From: Actinomycetes bacterium
Lineage (GTDB): Bacteria > Actinomycetota > Acidimicrobiia > Acidimicrobiales > Palsa-688
Length of the DNA: 64,000 nucleotides
NCBI GenBank assembly: GCA_021828475.1
Contig: JAJZIY010000011.1
Location: 1 to 64,000, forward strand
Reading direction: 5' to 3'
The translations under genes were made by a program, and so were the position numbers. Below, one piece after another: positions 23,807 to 32,207 of the stretch. Each line of letters opens with the position of its first letter. The first letter of the stretch is position 1. The notes beneath the pieces are model-generated. The model was not told the DNA's origin. It worked only from the letters and a program-made list of their open reading frames with translations, and did not search any database.

Positions 23807-26638
23807 TCAGGTGCCGGCGATGGCCACCACAGGCAGGCTGCCGGACAGGCCGGCGGGGCTGGAGCTGGGCACAGCGTCGCCGAAACCGTAGACGTTGCCG
23901 TCGCTGCCGGCCATGAAGTAGCCCCCGTTGTCCGGGGTCAGTGCCAACCCGACTATGTCGTTGACGTGTATGCGGCGACCGGGCAGTGAGCCGAGGAAGT
24001 GGACACCCTTGCCGAAGACGAACGCACCACCGTCGGCACCGACGAGCACGTAACCCGTGCCGGCGGAGGCCGGAAGGATGGCCCGGATGTCGTGGACGTG
24101 CTTGTGCAGGCCCGGTATCGAACCGTAGAAGCGGGCCGACCCGAAGGTGAACACGCCGCCGTCGGCCCCCACGATGAGGTAGCCCGCGCCGTTGGGCGAT
24201 GCGACCATGCCGACGACGTCACGGACGTGCAGGTGCAGGCCGGGCACCGAGCCGTGGAAGTGCGCGTCCCCGAAGGTGAAGAGGCCACCGTCGGCACCGA
24301 CCAGGTAGTAGCCCCTTCCGTCCGCCGTCGGCGCGATGGCGATGACGTCACGGGCATTGACGTGCTCGCTCGGCAGGTCCCCGTAGGACTTCGCGTCGCC
24401 GAAGGCCTTCACCGTGCCGTTGCTCGTCGCCACCCAGTACCCGTTGCCCGAGGGCGTCGATGCGATGCCCACGACCGAACCGGTCGCCGCCGACACCTGG
24501 ACACCCCCGTAACCGACGGCAGCCCCGCCGGCGAAGACCTGCCCGGAACGCGTGAGCAGCCAGTAGCCGGTCGCAGGCAGCCCAACGGTCTCCGAGAAGG
24601 CCGCCGACGTCACGACCGCCTGGTTGGCGGCCGCCGGCGTGTACGCCGCGACCACCGAGTGCTTACCGCCCTGGGAGTAGGCCACCGAGCAGGTGGCCAC
24701 ACCGGCGAACACCGGGCTGGCGGCACAGCCGGGGACGGCAGCGCCGTTGTCCGTGAAGGTGACCGTCCCGCCCGTGACCGCCGGGGACACTGTCGCCCGG
24801 TAGGTGACGGCCTGGCCGACAGTCGCCGTGGCGGGCGAGCCGCTGAGGCTCAACGTGTAGGTCGGCTGCACAACCGGCGGGACCGCTGCCGAGAGGTCAC
24901 CGAGCAGCGACATCTGGTAGGTGCCTGAAGGCGGGTTGAAGACGCTGTCGACCGTGAGGCTCAAGTAGTCCCCGTTGGCCACGGCCGCACCCAGGGTGAT
25001 GATGGCGTCGTTGGTCCCCCCACCGGTTACGGCCACCGCATGGGCACCGGCGGCATTGGTGGTGGAGTCCGTGACCGTGTAGTCGCCTGCGTAGCTGGGG
25101 AAGATGGTGCCGACCGGCGCCTCGAGCTCCACGGTCGAACTGCCGGCACCCAGGGCCGCCAACGCCCGCAGGTCGCCGATCTTGTACTCGGCCGCCGTCC
25201 CGGGCGTCGTCGGGTTGACCTCGATGCTGGCCTGGACGGCCGCAGGTCCGGCGCTCACCGTGTACGCCGGCACGGCTGCCGCTACGGCGTCACCGCTCGT
25301 GGCGACCGTGAAGTCCCCCGCCGAGCCCCCGTAACTGCCAGCCGAGGGGTTGGTCACGCCGCCGACCTCGACGAAGATCTGGTCACCGGCACCGATGGCC
25401 GCCGGGACCTTTACAACGAGGCGGTTGGCGGTGGGGGAACCGGCGACGGCGCTTGCCGTGAGAGAGCCCGAACCGACTGCTGCCGAAGCTCCTGGCCGTG
25501 TCGGGTCGACCAGGATGACCGTGGAGCCCGAGAAGGAGGTCCCGGCGGGGGCCACCAGGGTGACCGTGCCGCCCGAGGGCACAGGCGAGGTGGCCTTGAA
25601 GCCCACGATGTACTGGACCCCGCTGGCGCCTGCACCCGTCTGGGAGAGCGAGACGCTGGTGGCGCCGACTGAAGTGCCGACGTCGAGCGTCCCGGTGGTA
25701 GCCGCTGCTCCTGTTGGTGCGCCGACCGAGATCGCATCGGTCTGGGCCGTGCTCGGGTTTATCACCCCGTTGACCGTGACGGACAGCTCCTGGCCGGCGC
25801 TGACCGCCGACCCCAGCTGCAGGGTCACCGAGGCGCCCGAGAGGCCCCCGCCTGCGCCGGCGACGACAACCGACATCGGGGCCGCCGAGGCCCCCGTGCT
25901 GATGTTGTCCACCTTGTAGGCGCTGGCAGCGGACGGGAACGTCACGTTGTCGCTCGTGCCGCTGGCCGCTGAGGAGGTCAACTGGATGGACCCACCGGCA
26001 GCGATGTCGGAGGTGGCCTTGAACACGCCGATGGTGTAGGTCGAGGCTGACCCGACCAGCGCCGGCGTGGCCACGGGGTCGAAGGTGGGCGCGGCCGCGG
26101 CCGCAACCACGCTGTAGGTCGCCGTCGCCGTGGCAGTCGGGTTGGCCGAAGTCGCGACGTCGATGCTGTAGTTGCCCGGCGATGCCGGGTTGGTCGCCCC
26201 GATCACGTAGACGGTGAGCGACGACCCCGCTGCCACGTCTGACGAGAGCCCGAGCGTCACGCTGTGGCCGCCCGCCGCCACGGTGGCGCTCGAAACAGGC
26301 TGGTCAGCCGCAGCCGTCGTATTGTCGATGACGAAATAGCCGCCGGTGGACGAAGGGAACGTGGTCGAGTTGGTGGGGTCGCTCAACGTGATCGTGGCCG
26401 ACCCCCCGCTGAGAGCCGACGGCGTCGTGAAGCCGATCGTGTAGTTGGCGGTCGACCCCGCCGTGTCGGGCTGCGCCACGGCGCTTGCCCCGCTCACCGA
26501 CCCGGTCCCTATCACGTACTTCTGCGTCGTGACTATGTTCTGGGCCGAAGCCACGGTCGTGCCGGCTGCCACCAGTGGACCAGCGGCCAAGATGGTGAGC
26601 GCGGCGATACTCGCCGGCCGCGCTGCTCTGTGCTTCAT
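23807..26638 (-). CDS. Giant secreted repeat protein with C-terminal propeller-like repeats
   Basis: 943 residues. A Sec signal peptide (MKHRAARPASIAALTILAAG ... ASAQ) is followed by about five beta-rich modules of roughly 115 residues, each with Y(T/I)IGF, GGxxTL, SSTGGYFVID-like and NPSAGxY elements and very rich in Ala/Ser/Thr/Gly. A bacterial Ig-like domain follows (GSPATATVGQAVTYRATVSP to VVAAYTPA). Six C-terminal repeats of about 50 residues end it, each with GY(W/Y/L)xVxxDGGxFxFGxAxFxGS, probably a beta-propeller of a type common in Acidimicrobiia. ATG 26638 has AGGAGG. No LPXTG or C-terminal membrane anchor is seen, so it is probably secreted or loosely attached. Confidence 0.85.
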   Translation of the reverse strand: MKHRAARPASIAALTILAAGPLVAAGTTVASAQNIVTTQKYVIGTGSVSGASAVAQPDTAGSTANYTIGFTTPSALSGGSATITLSDPTNSTTFPSSTGGYFVIDNTTAAADQPVSSATVAAGGHSVTLGLSSDVAAGSSLTVYVIGATNPASPGNYSIDVATSANPTATATATYSVVAAAAAPTFDPVATPALVGSASTYTIGVFKATSDIAAGGSIQLTSSAASGTSDNVTFPSAASAYKVDNISTGASAAPMSVVVAGAGGGLSGASVTLQLGSAVSAGQELSVTVNGVINPSTAQTDAISVGAPTGAAATTGTLDVGTSVGATSVSLSQTGAGASGVQYIVGFKATSPVPSGGTVTLVAPAGTSFSGSTVILVDPTRPGASAAVGSGSLTASAVAGSPTANRLVVKVPAAIGAGDQIFVEVGGVTNPSAGSYGGSAGDFTVATSGDAVAAAVPAYTVSAGPAAVQASIEVNPTTPGTAAEYKIGDLRALAALGAGSSTVELEAPVGTIFPSYAGDYTVTDSTTNAAGAHAVAVTGGGTNDAIITLGAAVANGDYLSLTVDSVFNPPSGTYQMSLLGDLSAAVPPVVQPTYTLSLSGSPATATVGQAVTYRATVSPAVTGGTVTFTDNGAAVPGCAASPVFAGVATCSVAYSQGGKHSVVAAYTPAAANQAVVTSAAFSETVGLPATGYWLLTRSGQVFAGGAAVGYGGVQVSAATGSVVGIASTPSGNGYWVATSNGTVKAFGDAKSYGDLPSEHVNARDVIAIAPTADGRGYYLVGADGGLFTFGDAHFHGSVPGLHLHVRDVVGMVASPNGAGYLIVGADGGVFTFGSARFYGSIPGLHKHVHDIRAILPASAGTGYVLVGADGGAFVFGKGVHFLGSLPGRRIHVNDIVGLALTPDNGGYFMAGSDGNVYGFGDAVPSSSPAGLSGSLPVVAIAGT

Positions 26639-26731
26639 AACCGACCTCCTGGTTACGCTCGGTACGGGCCAGTGCTGGTGCACGCCCTAGCCCGCACCCT
26701 ACGCTCGCCCCCCCGCGAGGTCGGCGGTACT

Positions 26732-26753
26732 CTCACACAACCCTCACATAATC
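26732..26753. promoter_or_regulatory. 11-bp direct repeat upstream of the surface protein gene
   Basis: CTCACACAACC (26732-26742) is followed directly by CTCACATAATC (26743-26753), 8 of 11 identical, about 95-115 bp upstream of the surface-protein start in the most AT-rich part of this gap. Adjacent 11-bp direct repeats are the usual binding pattern of OmpR/PhoB-type response regulators. Assignment is by pattern only. Confidence 0.35.
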
Positions 26754-26829
26754 ATCAAGCTTCGTTCATCGGACGTGCCCTGCCCCAAACGGCCCGTCGA
26801 TGCTTTGCAGCTCTGCCTACGCTCTGCTC

Positions 26830-27684
26830 TCACCCCTGCTCGTGCCGGTCGCCCGGGGTTGCCTGCCCGTCGCCTCCCTGGCCACCCTGGCCGCCTCCGG
26901 GACCTGGCTCCCCACCAGGGTTGGCACCGCCGTCACCGGCGAGGACCGCGTAGAGCTTGCGCCTCGCCTCCTCGATGACCTGCACGGCCCGCTCGTGCTC
27001 GCGTTGGCCGCCGGACATGAACACCTGGCCCACGACGGGCATCAACCGCCCGAGGGCGTGGCGCAGCTCGCGGGCGGCCACCGGGGCCCCGGCCGCCACC
27101 TGCTCCCACGGCGCCTGACCCTGGGCGAGCTCGCCAGCCTCCGCTTCGCCCTCCGGCGTCAGTGCGTAGCGTCGCTTGCCTCCCCCGTCCGTAGCGGCGA
27201 TGACGAGCCCCTCGTCCTCCAGTAGCTGGAGGGTGGGGTAGATCGACCCGGCGCTCGGCCTCCACATGCCCTCGGTGCGCCGGGCCAGTTCGCCGATGAT
27301 CTCGTAGCCGTGCATGGGCCGCTCGGCCAGGAGGACGAGCACTGCGCTGCGGACGTCGCCGCGACGAGCGCGCCCGAGGGGCCTGCCATACCTGAACCAG
27401 CCCTGCGGCCCACCCCAGCCCCAGTGGCCGCCGGGCCCCGGAGGCCCGCCGTAACCACCAGGCCCCCCGAAGCCGCGGGGCTCGCCGAAGCCTCCCGGGC
27501 CACCGAGGTCTCCCGGACCACCTGGCCCGCCACTTCCCGCCGAGGCCCCGAAGCCGAGCTCGTGCTCAGGCCCCATGCCGGCACTCCCGCCGGGCCCATG
27601 GGCAGCCCAGGGCGGGGGCCCCCATCCACCCCTGCTTCCCCGGCCCCGGTCGGGGCCCTGCGGGGACCTTCCGTAACCACGCAT
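26830..27684 (-). CDS. PadR-family transcriptional regulator
   Basis: 284 residues. A Gly/Pro-rich tail of about 110 residues precedes the winged helix: VRSAVLVLLAERPMHGYEIIGEL (helix 1-2), GMWRPSAGSIYPTLQLLEDEGLV (recognition helix, typical PadR) and GKRRYALTPEGEAE (wing). A C-terminal dimerisation helix and another Gly-rich tail follow. PadR proteins repress transporters or stress genes in response to phenolics or drugs. ATG 27684 has AGAGGAGG nine bases upstream. The perfect palindrome at 27735-27748 just upstream makes autoregulation likely. Its other targets are unknown; acyltransferase genes follow upstream on the same strand. Confidence 0.88.
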   Translation of the reverse strand: MRGYGRSPQGPDRGRGSRGGWGPPPWAAHGPGGSAGMGPEHELGFGASAGSGGPGGPGDLGGPGGFGEPRGFGGPGGYGGPPGPGGHWGWGGPQGWFRYGRPLGRARRGDVRSAVLVLLAERPMHGYEIIGELARRTEGMWRPSAGSIYPTLQLLEDEGLVIAATDGGGKRRYALTPEGEAEAGELAQGQAPWEQVAAGAPVAARELRHALGRLMPVVGQVFMSGGQREHERAVQVIEEARRKLYAVLAGDGGANPGGEPGPGGGQGGQGGDGQATPGDRHEQG

Positions 27685-27734
27685 CGGTTGCAACCTCCTC
27701 TGCCCTCCGGCGCCCTACCGGGGACAGATGTCAC

Positions 27735-27748
27735 TATATCGCGATATA
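27735..27748. promoter_or_regulatory. Palindromic operator, probable PadR binding site
   Basis: TATATCGCGATATA is a perfect 14-bp palindrome 51-64 bp upstream of the padR-like start codon, in a short AT-rich island within otherwise GC-rich DNA. Its place and symmetry fit an autoregulatory operator for the dimeric PadR protein. It also lies about 80 bp downstream of the stop of the neighbouring acyltransferase gene, which it could not control. Confidence 0.65.
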
Positions 27749-27828
27749 TCGTTATGACTTGGCTACGTGCCCAGCGAGCTTCGACCTCGCCGGCCCGGTG
27801 CACGGGGCCCAGAGCGGGCCCTCGACGG

Positions 27829-29058
27829 CTACGTGCTCTGGCTGGTCATCGGGGTTGCCGCCGTCGGTGCAGGTCTCGCCGTCTCAACCGGTTGAGGCGT
27901 CTCGCCGCCGGGGCCGGCCCGGCCGAGGCTCGACGCACCGACCAGGCCCATCAGTGCCCGCCGCAGCGGGCGGGCGACCGGCAAGGTGAGCACCCCCACG
28001 CGGTCCCGGGCACCCCGCAACCCGATGAGCACGTCACACAGCTGCCGGGACTGGGTGAAGTAGCGGCCGAAGTGCCAGTTGCCCTCGTCCGTGCAGGAAT
28101 CGACCACCCGCACCGGGGTCAGGTCCCGGGCCCGCTCGAGTATGCCGGCCATCAGCTGATCGCCCAGCCCGCAGTTGCGCCACTGCGGGCTGTACCACGT
28201 CTTGAAACCGAACCAGGCCCGCCCCGGAGAGGCGAGCATGTAGTTCATGGCCAGCGGCCGGCCGTCCACCTCCAGGCTGAAGAGCAGAGCCTCGCCTTGG
28301 CGACCGAGCAGGGTGGCCGAGCGCACGAACCACTCGGCCGCACCGGGGACGGTCGTAAGCGCCCCGGCGCCCTCGGGGAGCCCGCTCTTGCTCGTGCGAG
28401 CCTCGATCTCGAGGAAGCGGCGGGCCTGCTCCTCGTCACCGCTGCGGTCCACCAGCACGGGGGTACGGCCGAGCTGGCGTCCGGTGACCCGGGCGTACCT
28501 GGCGACCTCGCGGCGCAGGTGCCGGTCGAGAACCCAGGCTGCACCGCGCTCGGGCTGTTCGGCGGGAAAGTTCGCCACCGGCCGCGTCCACCGACGCACC
28601 ACGTAACTGGGCATGCGCAGCTCACGCAGGACGCCATGCAGCTCCTGGCCGACCGGGCCGTCGACGTCGAACGCCTCCAGTACGAGCAAGCCGGCACGCC
28701 CGTCCTGGGCGAGGAGCCCGAGCAACGCGCTCAGCGCCTGGCGCGATCGCACGCCGCTCAACAAGGGCACTCCGAGGCGGCCCAGCCCGACAGGTCCTGC
28801 GAGGCCTCTCGATGTCAGTACCGGGCGGCGAAGGTGGCGCCACCCCGGCAGTCGCCGCACCGCGACGAGCCCCATGGCCCGGTCCTGCTCGGTCACCACC
28901 GCCAGCTCGATCGACTCCGCACCGCGCACCGAGATGGCGGGCAGCAGGTTGCCGGGGGCGAGAAAGGGGTTGGCCTGCAGGGGCCAGCGCGCCAGGCGGC
29001 GCCACTGCTCCGCAAGTCCCGGGGTCACCTCCCCGAGGGCCAACAGGCGCGCCTGCAC
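27829..29058 (-). CDS. CelD/FemAB-type GNAT acyltransferase (paralogue 1)
   Basis: 409 residues. A tandem GNAT fold of the Acetyltransf_6 (CelD/BcsL, FemAB-like) type: LQANPFLAPGNLLPA near residue 30, AWVLDRHLRREVARYARV, FLEIEARTSKSG, then LLFSLEVDGRPLAMNYML and AWFGFKTWYSPQWRNCGLGD. Such enzymes transfer acyl or aminoacyl groups in cell-envelope or polysaccharide synthesis; the acceptor here is unknown. It aligns over its length with the next gene upstream, so the pair arose by tandem duplication. GTG 29058 is preceded by TATCAT (complement of 29065-29070) at six bases, and the paralogue also begins Val-Gln. Confidence 0.75.
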   Translation of the reverse strand: MQARLLALGEVTPGLAEQWRRLARWPLQANPFLAPGNLLPAISVRGAESIELAVVTEQDRAMGLVAVRRLPGWRHLRRPVLTSRGLAGPVGLGRLGVPLLSGVRSRQALSALLGLLAQDGRAGLLVLEAFDVDGPVGQELHGVLRELRMPSYVVRRWTRPVANFPAEQPERGAAWVLDRHLRREVARYARVTGRQLGRTPVLVDRSGDEEQARRFLEIEARTSKSGLPEGAGALTTVPGAAEWFVRSATLLGRQGEALLFSLEVDGRPLAMNYMLASPGRAWFGFKTWYSPQWRNCGLGDQLMAGILERARDLTPVRVVDSCTDEGNWHFGRYFTQSRQLCDVLIGLRGARDRVGVLTLPVARPLRRALMGLVGASSLGRAGPGGETPQPVETARPAPTAATPMTSQST

Positions 29059-29222
29059 GCGACGATGATAAATCAGACGCTCCCCTAACGATTTGAGGCC
29101 CGCCCGAGCTCTGCTCGCAGGCCCTCCTGCAGGTGCCCCCGGACCAGCCGGCCCCTGGCAAGAAGCCGGAGCCTCGGGCCCGGGAGCAACACCTTCCTTC
29201 AGCGCGTTTTTCGTGCCTGTCG

Positions 29223-30419
29223 CTATTGTGCAATGCGACGGGTGGGTCGTTGCCCGGGCCGGCCGACGTCTCCTGCGCCGCCTTGCGGGAGGGCGCCAAC
29301 GCCTGCGGACCTCGCCCTGGACAGATAGCGGCGCCCCGACGAGACGGCCCACCTCCCCACCGGGGCGCCTAGCAGGGCGAGGCGTGCGAAGGGACCGCCG
29401 GTGGCGACTACCAGGTTGTGGACCTGGCGCATCTCCGGGAACACCTCCCGGAAGTACGTCGCCTCCCCTCCGGTACACGAATCGCAGAACCCGCCGGCGC
29501 TCGGGTCGGCGGCGAAATGCGCCTCCAGTTGGACCAGCAACTGCAAGCCGGGGGCGAGGCTGCGGTAGCGCTCGTCGTAGGTCGTCCTGGTGGCGAAGGC
29601 AGCCCGGCCGGGCACGGTCGTCACGAACATCATCGCCAGTTCCCGGTCCGCCGCGAACAACGAGAACGGTTGCGCCCAACCCGAGCGGGCCATGGCTGTC
29701 GCCGCCCGGTCGAACCACCGGGCGGTGGGTTCCTCCAGGGCCAGGGCACCGGCTCCGGGGTGCTGGCGGCCCTTCCAACCCCCCGCTTCCATCTCGAGGA
29801 AGCGGGCCGCCCAACCCTCGTCCCCGGTAACCCGGGCCAGTTTGGCCGGCGCGCCGAACTCCCGCTCGGTTGCACGAACCCATCGCGCCAGCGCCCTCTC
29901 CCGCTTGGGGGCCAGACGGGGGCGCAGGCCGTTGCGGTAGAGCGCAGGCCGCCGCCATGCCTCGGCGACGAGGACCGGCATCCGCAACCGCATTGCGCAA
30001 TGGCGCACCAGCGCCTCGACTGCACCACCGGCGCCCGACCACTCGAGGACGAGGAAGCCAGCCCCGCCATGTTCGTGGACAGCACCGAGAAGCGCTTCCA
30101 CAGCGCCGATCGAGGCGTGGGGGGACAACAGCGGCGTCCCCAGGCCGATTGGCGCCTCCGCCACCCTCGTCGTCATGGCATCGAGATGGTGCCGGCCCCA
30201 GTCCGCCTCCCGGCGCAGCGGGGCGAGGGCGAGCATGCGGTCGCCCTCGCTCACCGATGCCACGACCACCCCGTCGGCCAGACCGGGCTCGGCGCACGCG
30301 GCAACGACGTTGGCGGGATGGAAGAACGGGTTGGGCTCCAGCGCCTCGGCGGCCAGGGACGCCCACGCCTGCAGCTCGCTGGCGGTGAGCTCGCTCACCG
30401 GCCGCACGGAGCCCTGCAC
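29223..30419 (-). CDS. CelD/FemAB-type GNAT acyltransferase (paralogue 2)
   Basis: 398 residues. The same architecture as its downstream neighbour: EPNPFFHPANVVAA near residue 30, ARWVRATEREFGAPAKLARV, FLEMEAGGWKG, then FSLFAADRELAMMFVT and AFATRTTYDERYRSLAPGLQ. It has a basic C-terminal tail. The two genes are 164 bp apart on the same strand. GTG 30419 is supported by TACACT (complement of 30427-30432) seven bases upstream and by equal N-terminal length with the paralogue. A longer start at GTG 30533 would approach the divergent zwf promoter and is less likely. Substrate unknown. Confidence 0.75.
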   Translation of the reverse strand: MQGSVRPVSELTASELQAWASLAAEALEPNPFFHPANVVAACAEPGLADGVVVASVSEGDRMLALAPLRREADWGRHHLDAMTTRVAEAPIGLGTPLLSPHASIGAVEALLGAVHEHGGAGFLVLEWSGAGGAVEALVRHCAMRLRMPVLVAEAWRRPALYRNGLRPRLAPKRERALARWVRATEREFGAPAKLARVTGDEGWAARFLEMEAGGWKGRQHPGAGALALEEPTARWFDRAATAMARSGWAQPFSLFAADRELAMMFVTTVPGRAAFATRTTYDERYRSLAPGLQLLVQLEAHFAADPSAGGFCDSCTGGEATYFREVFPEMRQVHNLVVATGGPFARLALLGAPVGRWAVSSGRRYLSRARSAGVGALPQGGAGDVGRPGQRPTRRIAQ

Positions 30420-30626
30420 GTGCCCGAGTGTACGCCCGCTGCCGCGAGCAGGACCGGCGGCGGTGAGAAGCCGACGCAGCGAGACCAGCAGCCCACCCAA
30501 CCGCCTCCGGAGCAGGTGGCCGAGCGGTGGCACTGCCGGGCCGGGTGAGCCGAAGGGCTGCCCAGGGCATAGCCTGGCGGGGCCGACAGGCCGCTGCGGC
30601 CCACGAGCGCCCCAAAAGGAGCCCTC

Positions 30627-32036
30627 ATGCCCGATACCAGTCTCGTCCCCGAGCCGACCGTGTTCATGCTCTTCGGCGCCACCGGCGACCTGTCGCGCCG
30701 GCTCGTGCTGCCCGCCTTCTTCCGCCTGGCCCAGGCCGGGCTACTGCCCGAGGACTGGCGGCTGGTGGGCAACGGCCGCGGCGACGTCTCCCACGAGAAC
30801 TTCCAGGACCGTACCCGCAGTGCCCTCGAAGAGTTCGGGCCCAAGCCGGCGGACGGGCCCTGGGACGAGTTCTCGTCGCGCCTGCGCTTCGCCGGTGGCG
30901 GCTTCGAAGCTTCGGACCCCGGGAACCTGCTCGACGTGTTGGCTGAGGCGGAGGACGAGCTCGGCGGCTCGCCCCGCCGGGTGCACTACTTCGCGGTACC
31001 GCCATCGGCCTTCGTGAAGCTCACCGAGGGCATAGGAGAGCACGGCCTGGCGGAGCGCTCCCGGGTCGTCTACGAGAAGCCATTCGGTACGTCGATGGGC
31101 AGCTTCGAGGAGCTGGACCGGGTGGCCCACGAGGTGTTCGACGAAGAGCAGATTTACCGCATAGATCACTTCCTGGGCAAGGAAGCCACACAGTCCATTC
31201 ACGTTGCCCGCTTCGGCAACGGCCTGTTCTCGTCGGCATGGGACCGGCGTTGCATCGAGAGCGTCCAGATAGACGTGCCCGAGACGCTCGACGTAGGCAT
31301 GCGGGCGGAGTTCTACGACTCGACCGGTGCCATCTTGGACATGCTCGTCACCCATCTGTTCCAGCTGGCCGGAGAGGTGGCGATGCGCGTCCCCGCCTCG
31401 CTCAACGCCGAGCACATAGCCCAGGCGCGCGAGGAGGTGATCGGGTGTTTCCGTCCCCTCTCGGCGGACGAGGTCGTGGTCGGCCAGTACCAGGGTTACC
31501 GGGAGATAGCGGGGGTGCCCGCCGGCTCGCGTACCGAGACCTACGTCGCCGCCAGGCTGTGGGTGGACAACGAGCGCTGGAGCGGCGTGCCGTTCCTCTT
31601 GAGGACGGGCAAGTGCATGGCGCAGAGCCGCCAGCGGGTGAGCATCCGTTTCAAGGAGCCGGCCGAAAGACTGCCCGGCTTGCCTTCGGGCGCCAACACT
31701 CTGGGCTTCGAGCTCTCGGGCGACGGCGAGATCGACCTGTCGCTCGTCACCAAGCGGCCCGGGCCGACGTCCGACCTGGCCACGGGCAAAGTCAGCCTGG
31801 ACCTCGGCAAAGCCTTCCACACGCCGTCCCTGCCCGCCTATTCCAGGCTGATACACGACGTGCTCGTCGGCGACCGCTCCCTGTTCACCCGCCCCGACGG
31901 CCTGAAGCACGTCTGGGATGTCGCCGGCGACCTACTGGTCGACAAGCCGGAGCCGCTGCCCTATGCCAGAGGCTCCTGGGGGCCGCACAGGGCACGGGAG
32001 CTGGCAGCACCCTCGGGCTGGGTGATCGGCGAGTAG
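30627..32036 (+). CDS. zwf: Glucose-6-phosphate 1-dehydrogenase
   Basis: 469 residues. The Rossmann motif FMLFGATGDLSRRLVLPAFF binds NADP; RVVYEKPFGTSM, then EQIYRIDHFLGKEATQ with the catalytic His is the family signature, and GVPFLLRTGKCMAQ is in the C-terminal domain. It makes 6-phosphogluconolactone and NADPH at the entry to the oxidative pentose phosphate route. ATG 30627 has AAGGAG six bases upstream, and a TAGCCT box lies near 30570. No gnd or pgl gene adjoins. Polyphosphate glucokinase at 6.9 kb would supply its substrate. Confidence 0.95.
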   Translation: MPDTSLVPEPTVFMLFGATGDLSRRLVLPAFFRLAQAGLLPEDWRLVGNGRGDVSHENFQDRTRSALEEFGPKPADGPWDEFSSRLRFAGGGFEASDPGNLLDVLAEAEDELGGSPRRVHYFAVPPSAFVKLTEGIGEHGLAERSRVVYEKPFGTSMGSFEELDRVAHEVFDEEQIYRIDHFLGKEATQSIHVARFGNGLFSSAWDRRCIESVQIDVPETLDVGMRAEFYDSTGAILDMLVTHLFQLAGEVAMRVPASLNAEHIAQAREEVIGCFRPLSADEVVVGQYQGYREIAGVPAGSRTETYVAARLWVDNERWSGVPFLLRTGKCMAQSRQRVSIRFKEPAERLPGLPSGANTLGFELSGDGEIDLSLVTKRPGPTSDLATGKVSLDLGKAFHTPSLPAYSRLIHDVLVGDRSLFTRPDGLKHVWDVAGDLLVDKPEPLPYARGSWGPHRARELAAPSGWVIGE

Positions 32037-32072
32037 CACGGACCGCTGCGCCCCGCCTACGCGAACCCTTGC

Positions 32073-32124
32073 GCCGGCGGGTGACGGCCCCGGGCCAGGC
32101 CGGCGGGTGATGGCCCCGGGCCAG
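32073..32124. repeat. 26-bp tandem repeat, two copies plus remnant
   Basis: GCCGGCGGGTGACGGCCCCG and the following six bases (32073-32098) recur at 32099-32124 with one mismatch (C to T), and a third copy starts at 32125 but decays. It lies between zwf and the ketopantoate-reductase-like gene. It is a simple local duplication, too short and GC-rich to be a CRISPR. Confidence 0.6.
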
Positions 32125-32207
32125 GCCGGCTGGGGCCCTGCCGGTACGACCGGCCGAGGGCGGCCGGGGAATGGCGACGGCCCCCTGACCGGCGCGAGGC
32201 TGGTGCA

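Noticed and set aside
23807-26638. Open frames on the + strand across the surface protein gene
   Set aside because: They are shadows produced by the repetitive Ala/Ser/Thr codons; the minus strand has signal peptide, ribosome site and conserved repeats.
27829-30615. A 928-codon frame covering both acyltransferases
   Set aside because: Upstream of about 29058 it is out of phase with the second acyltransferase and has no domain; the two genes use different frames.
32073-32135. Tandem repeat considered as a CRISPR or attachment site
   Set aside because: Units are directly adjacent without spacers, only two copies, and there is no integrase or cas gene nearby.
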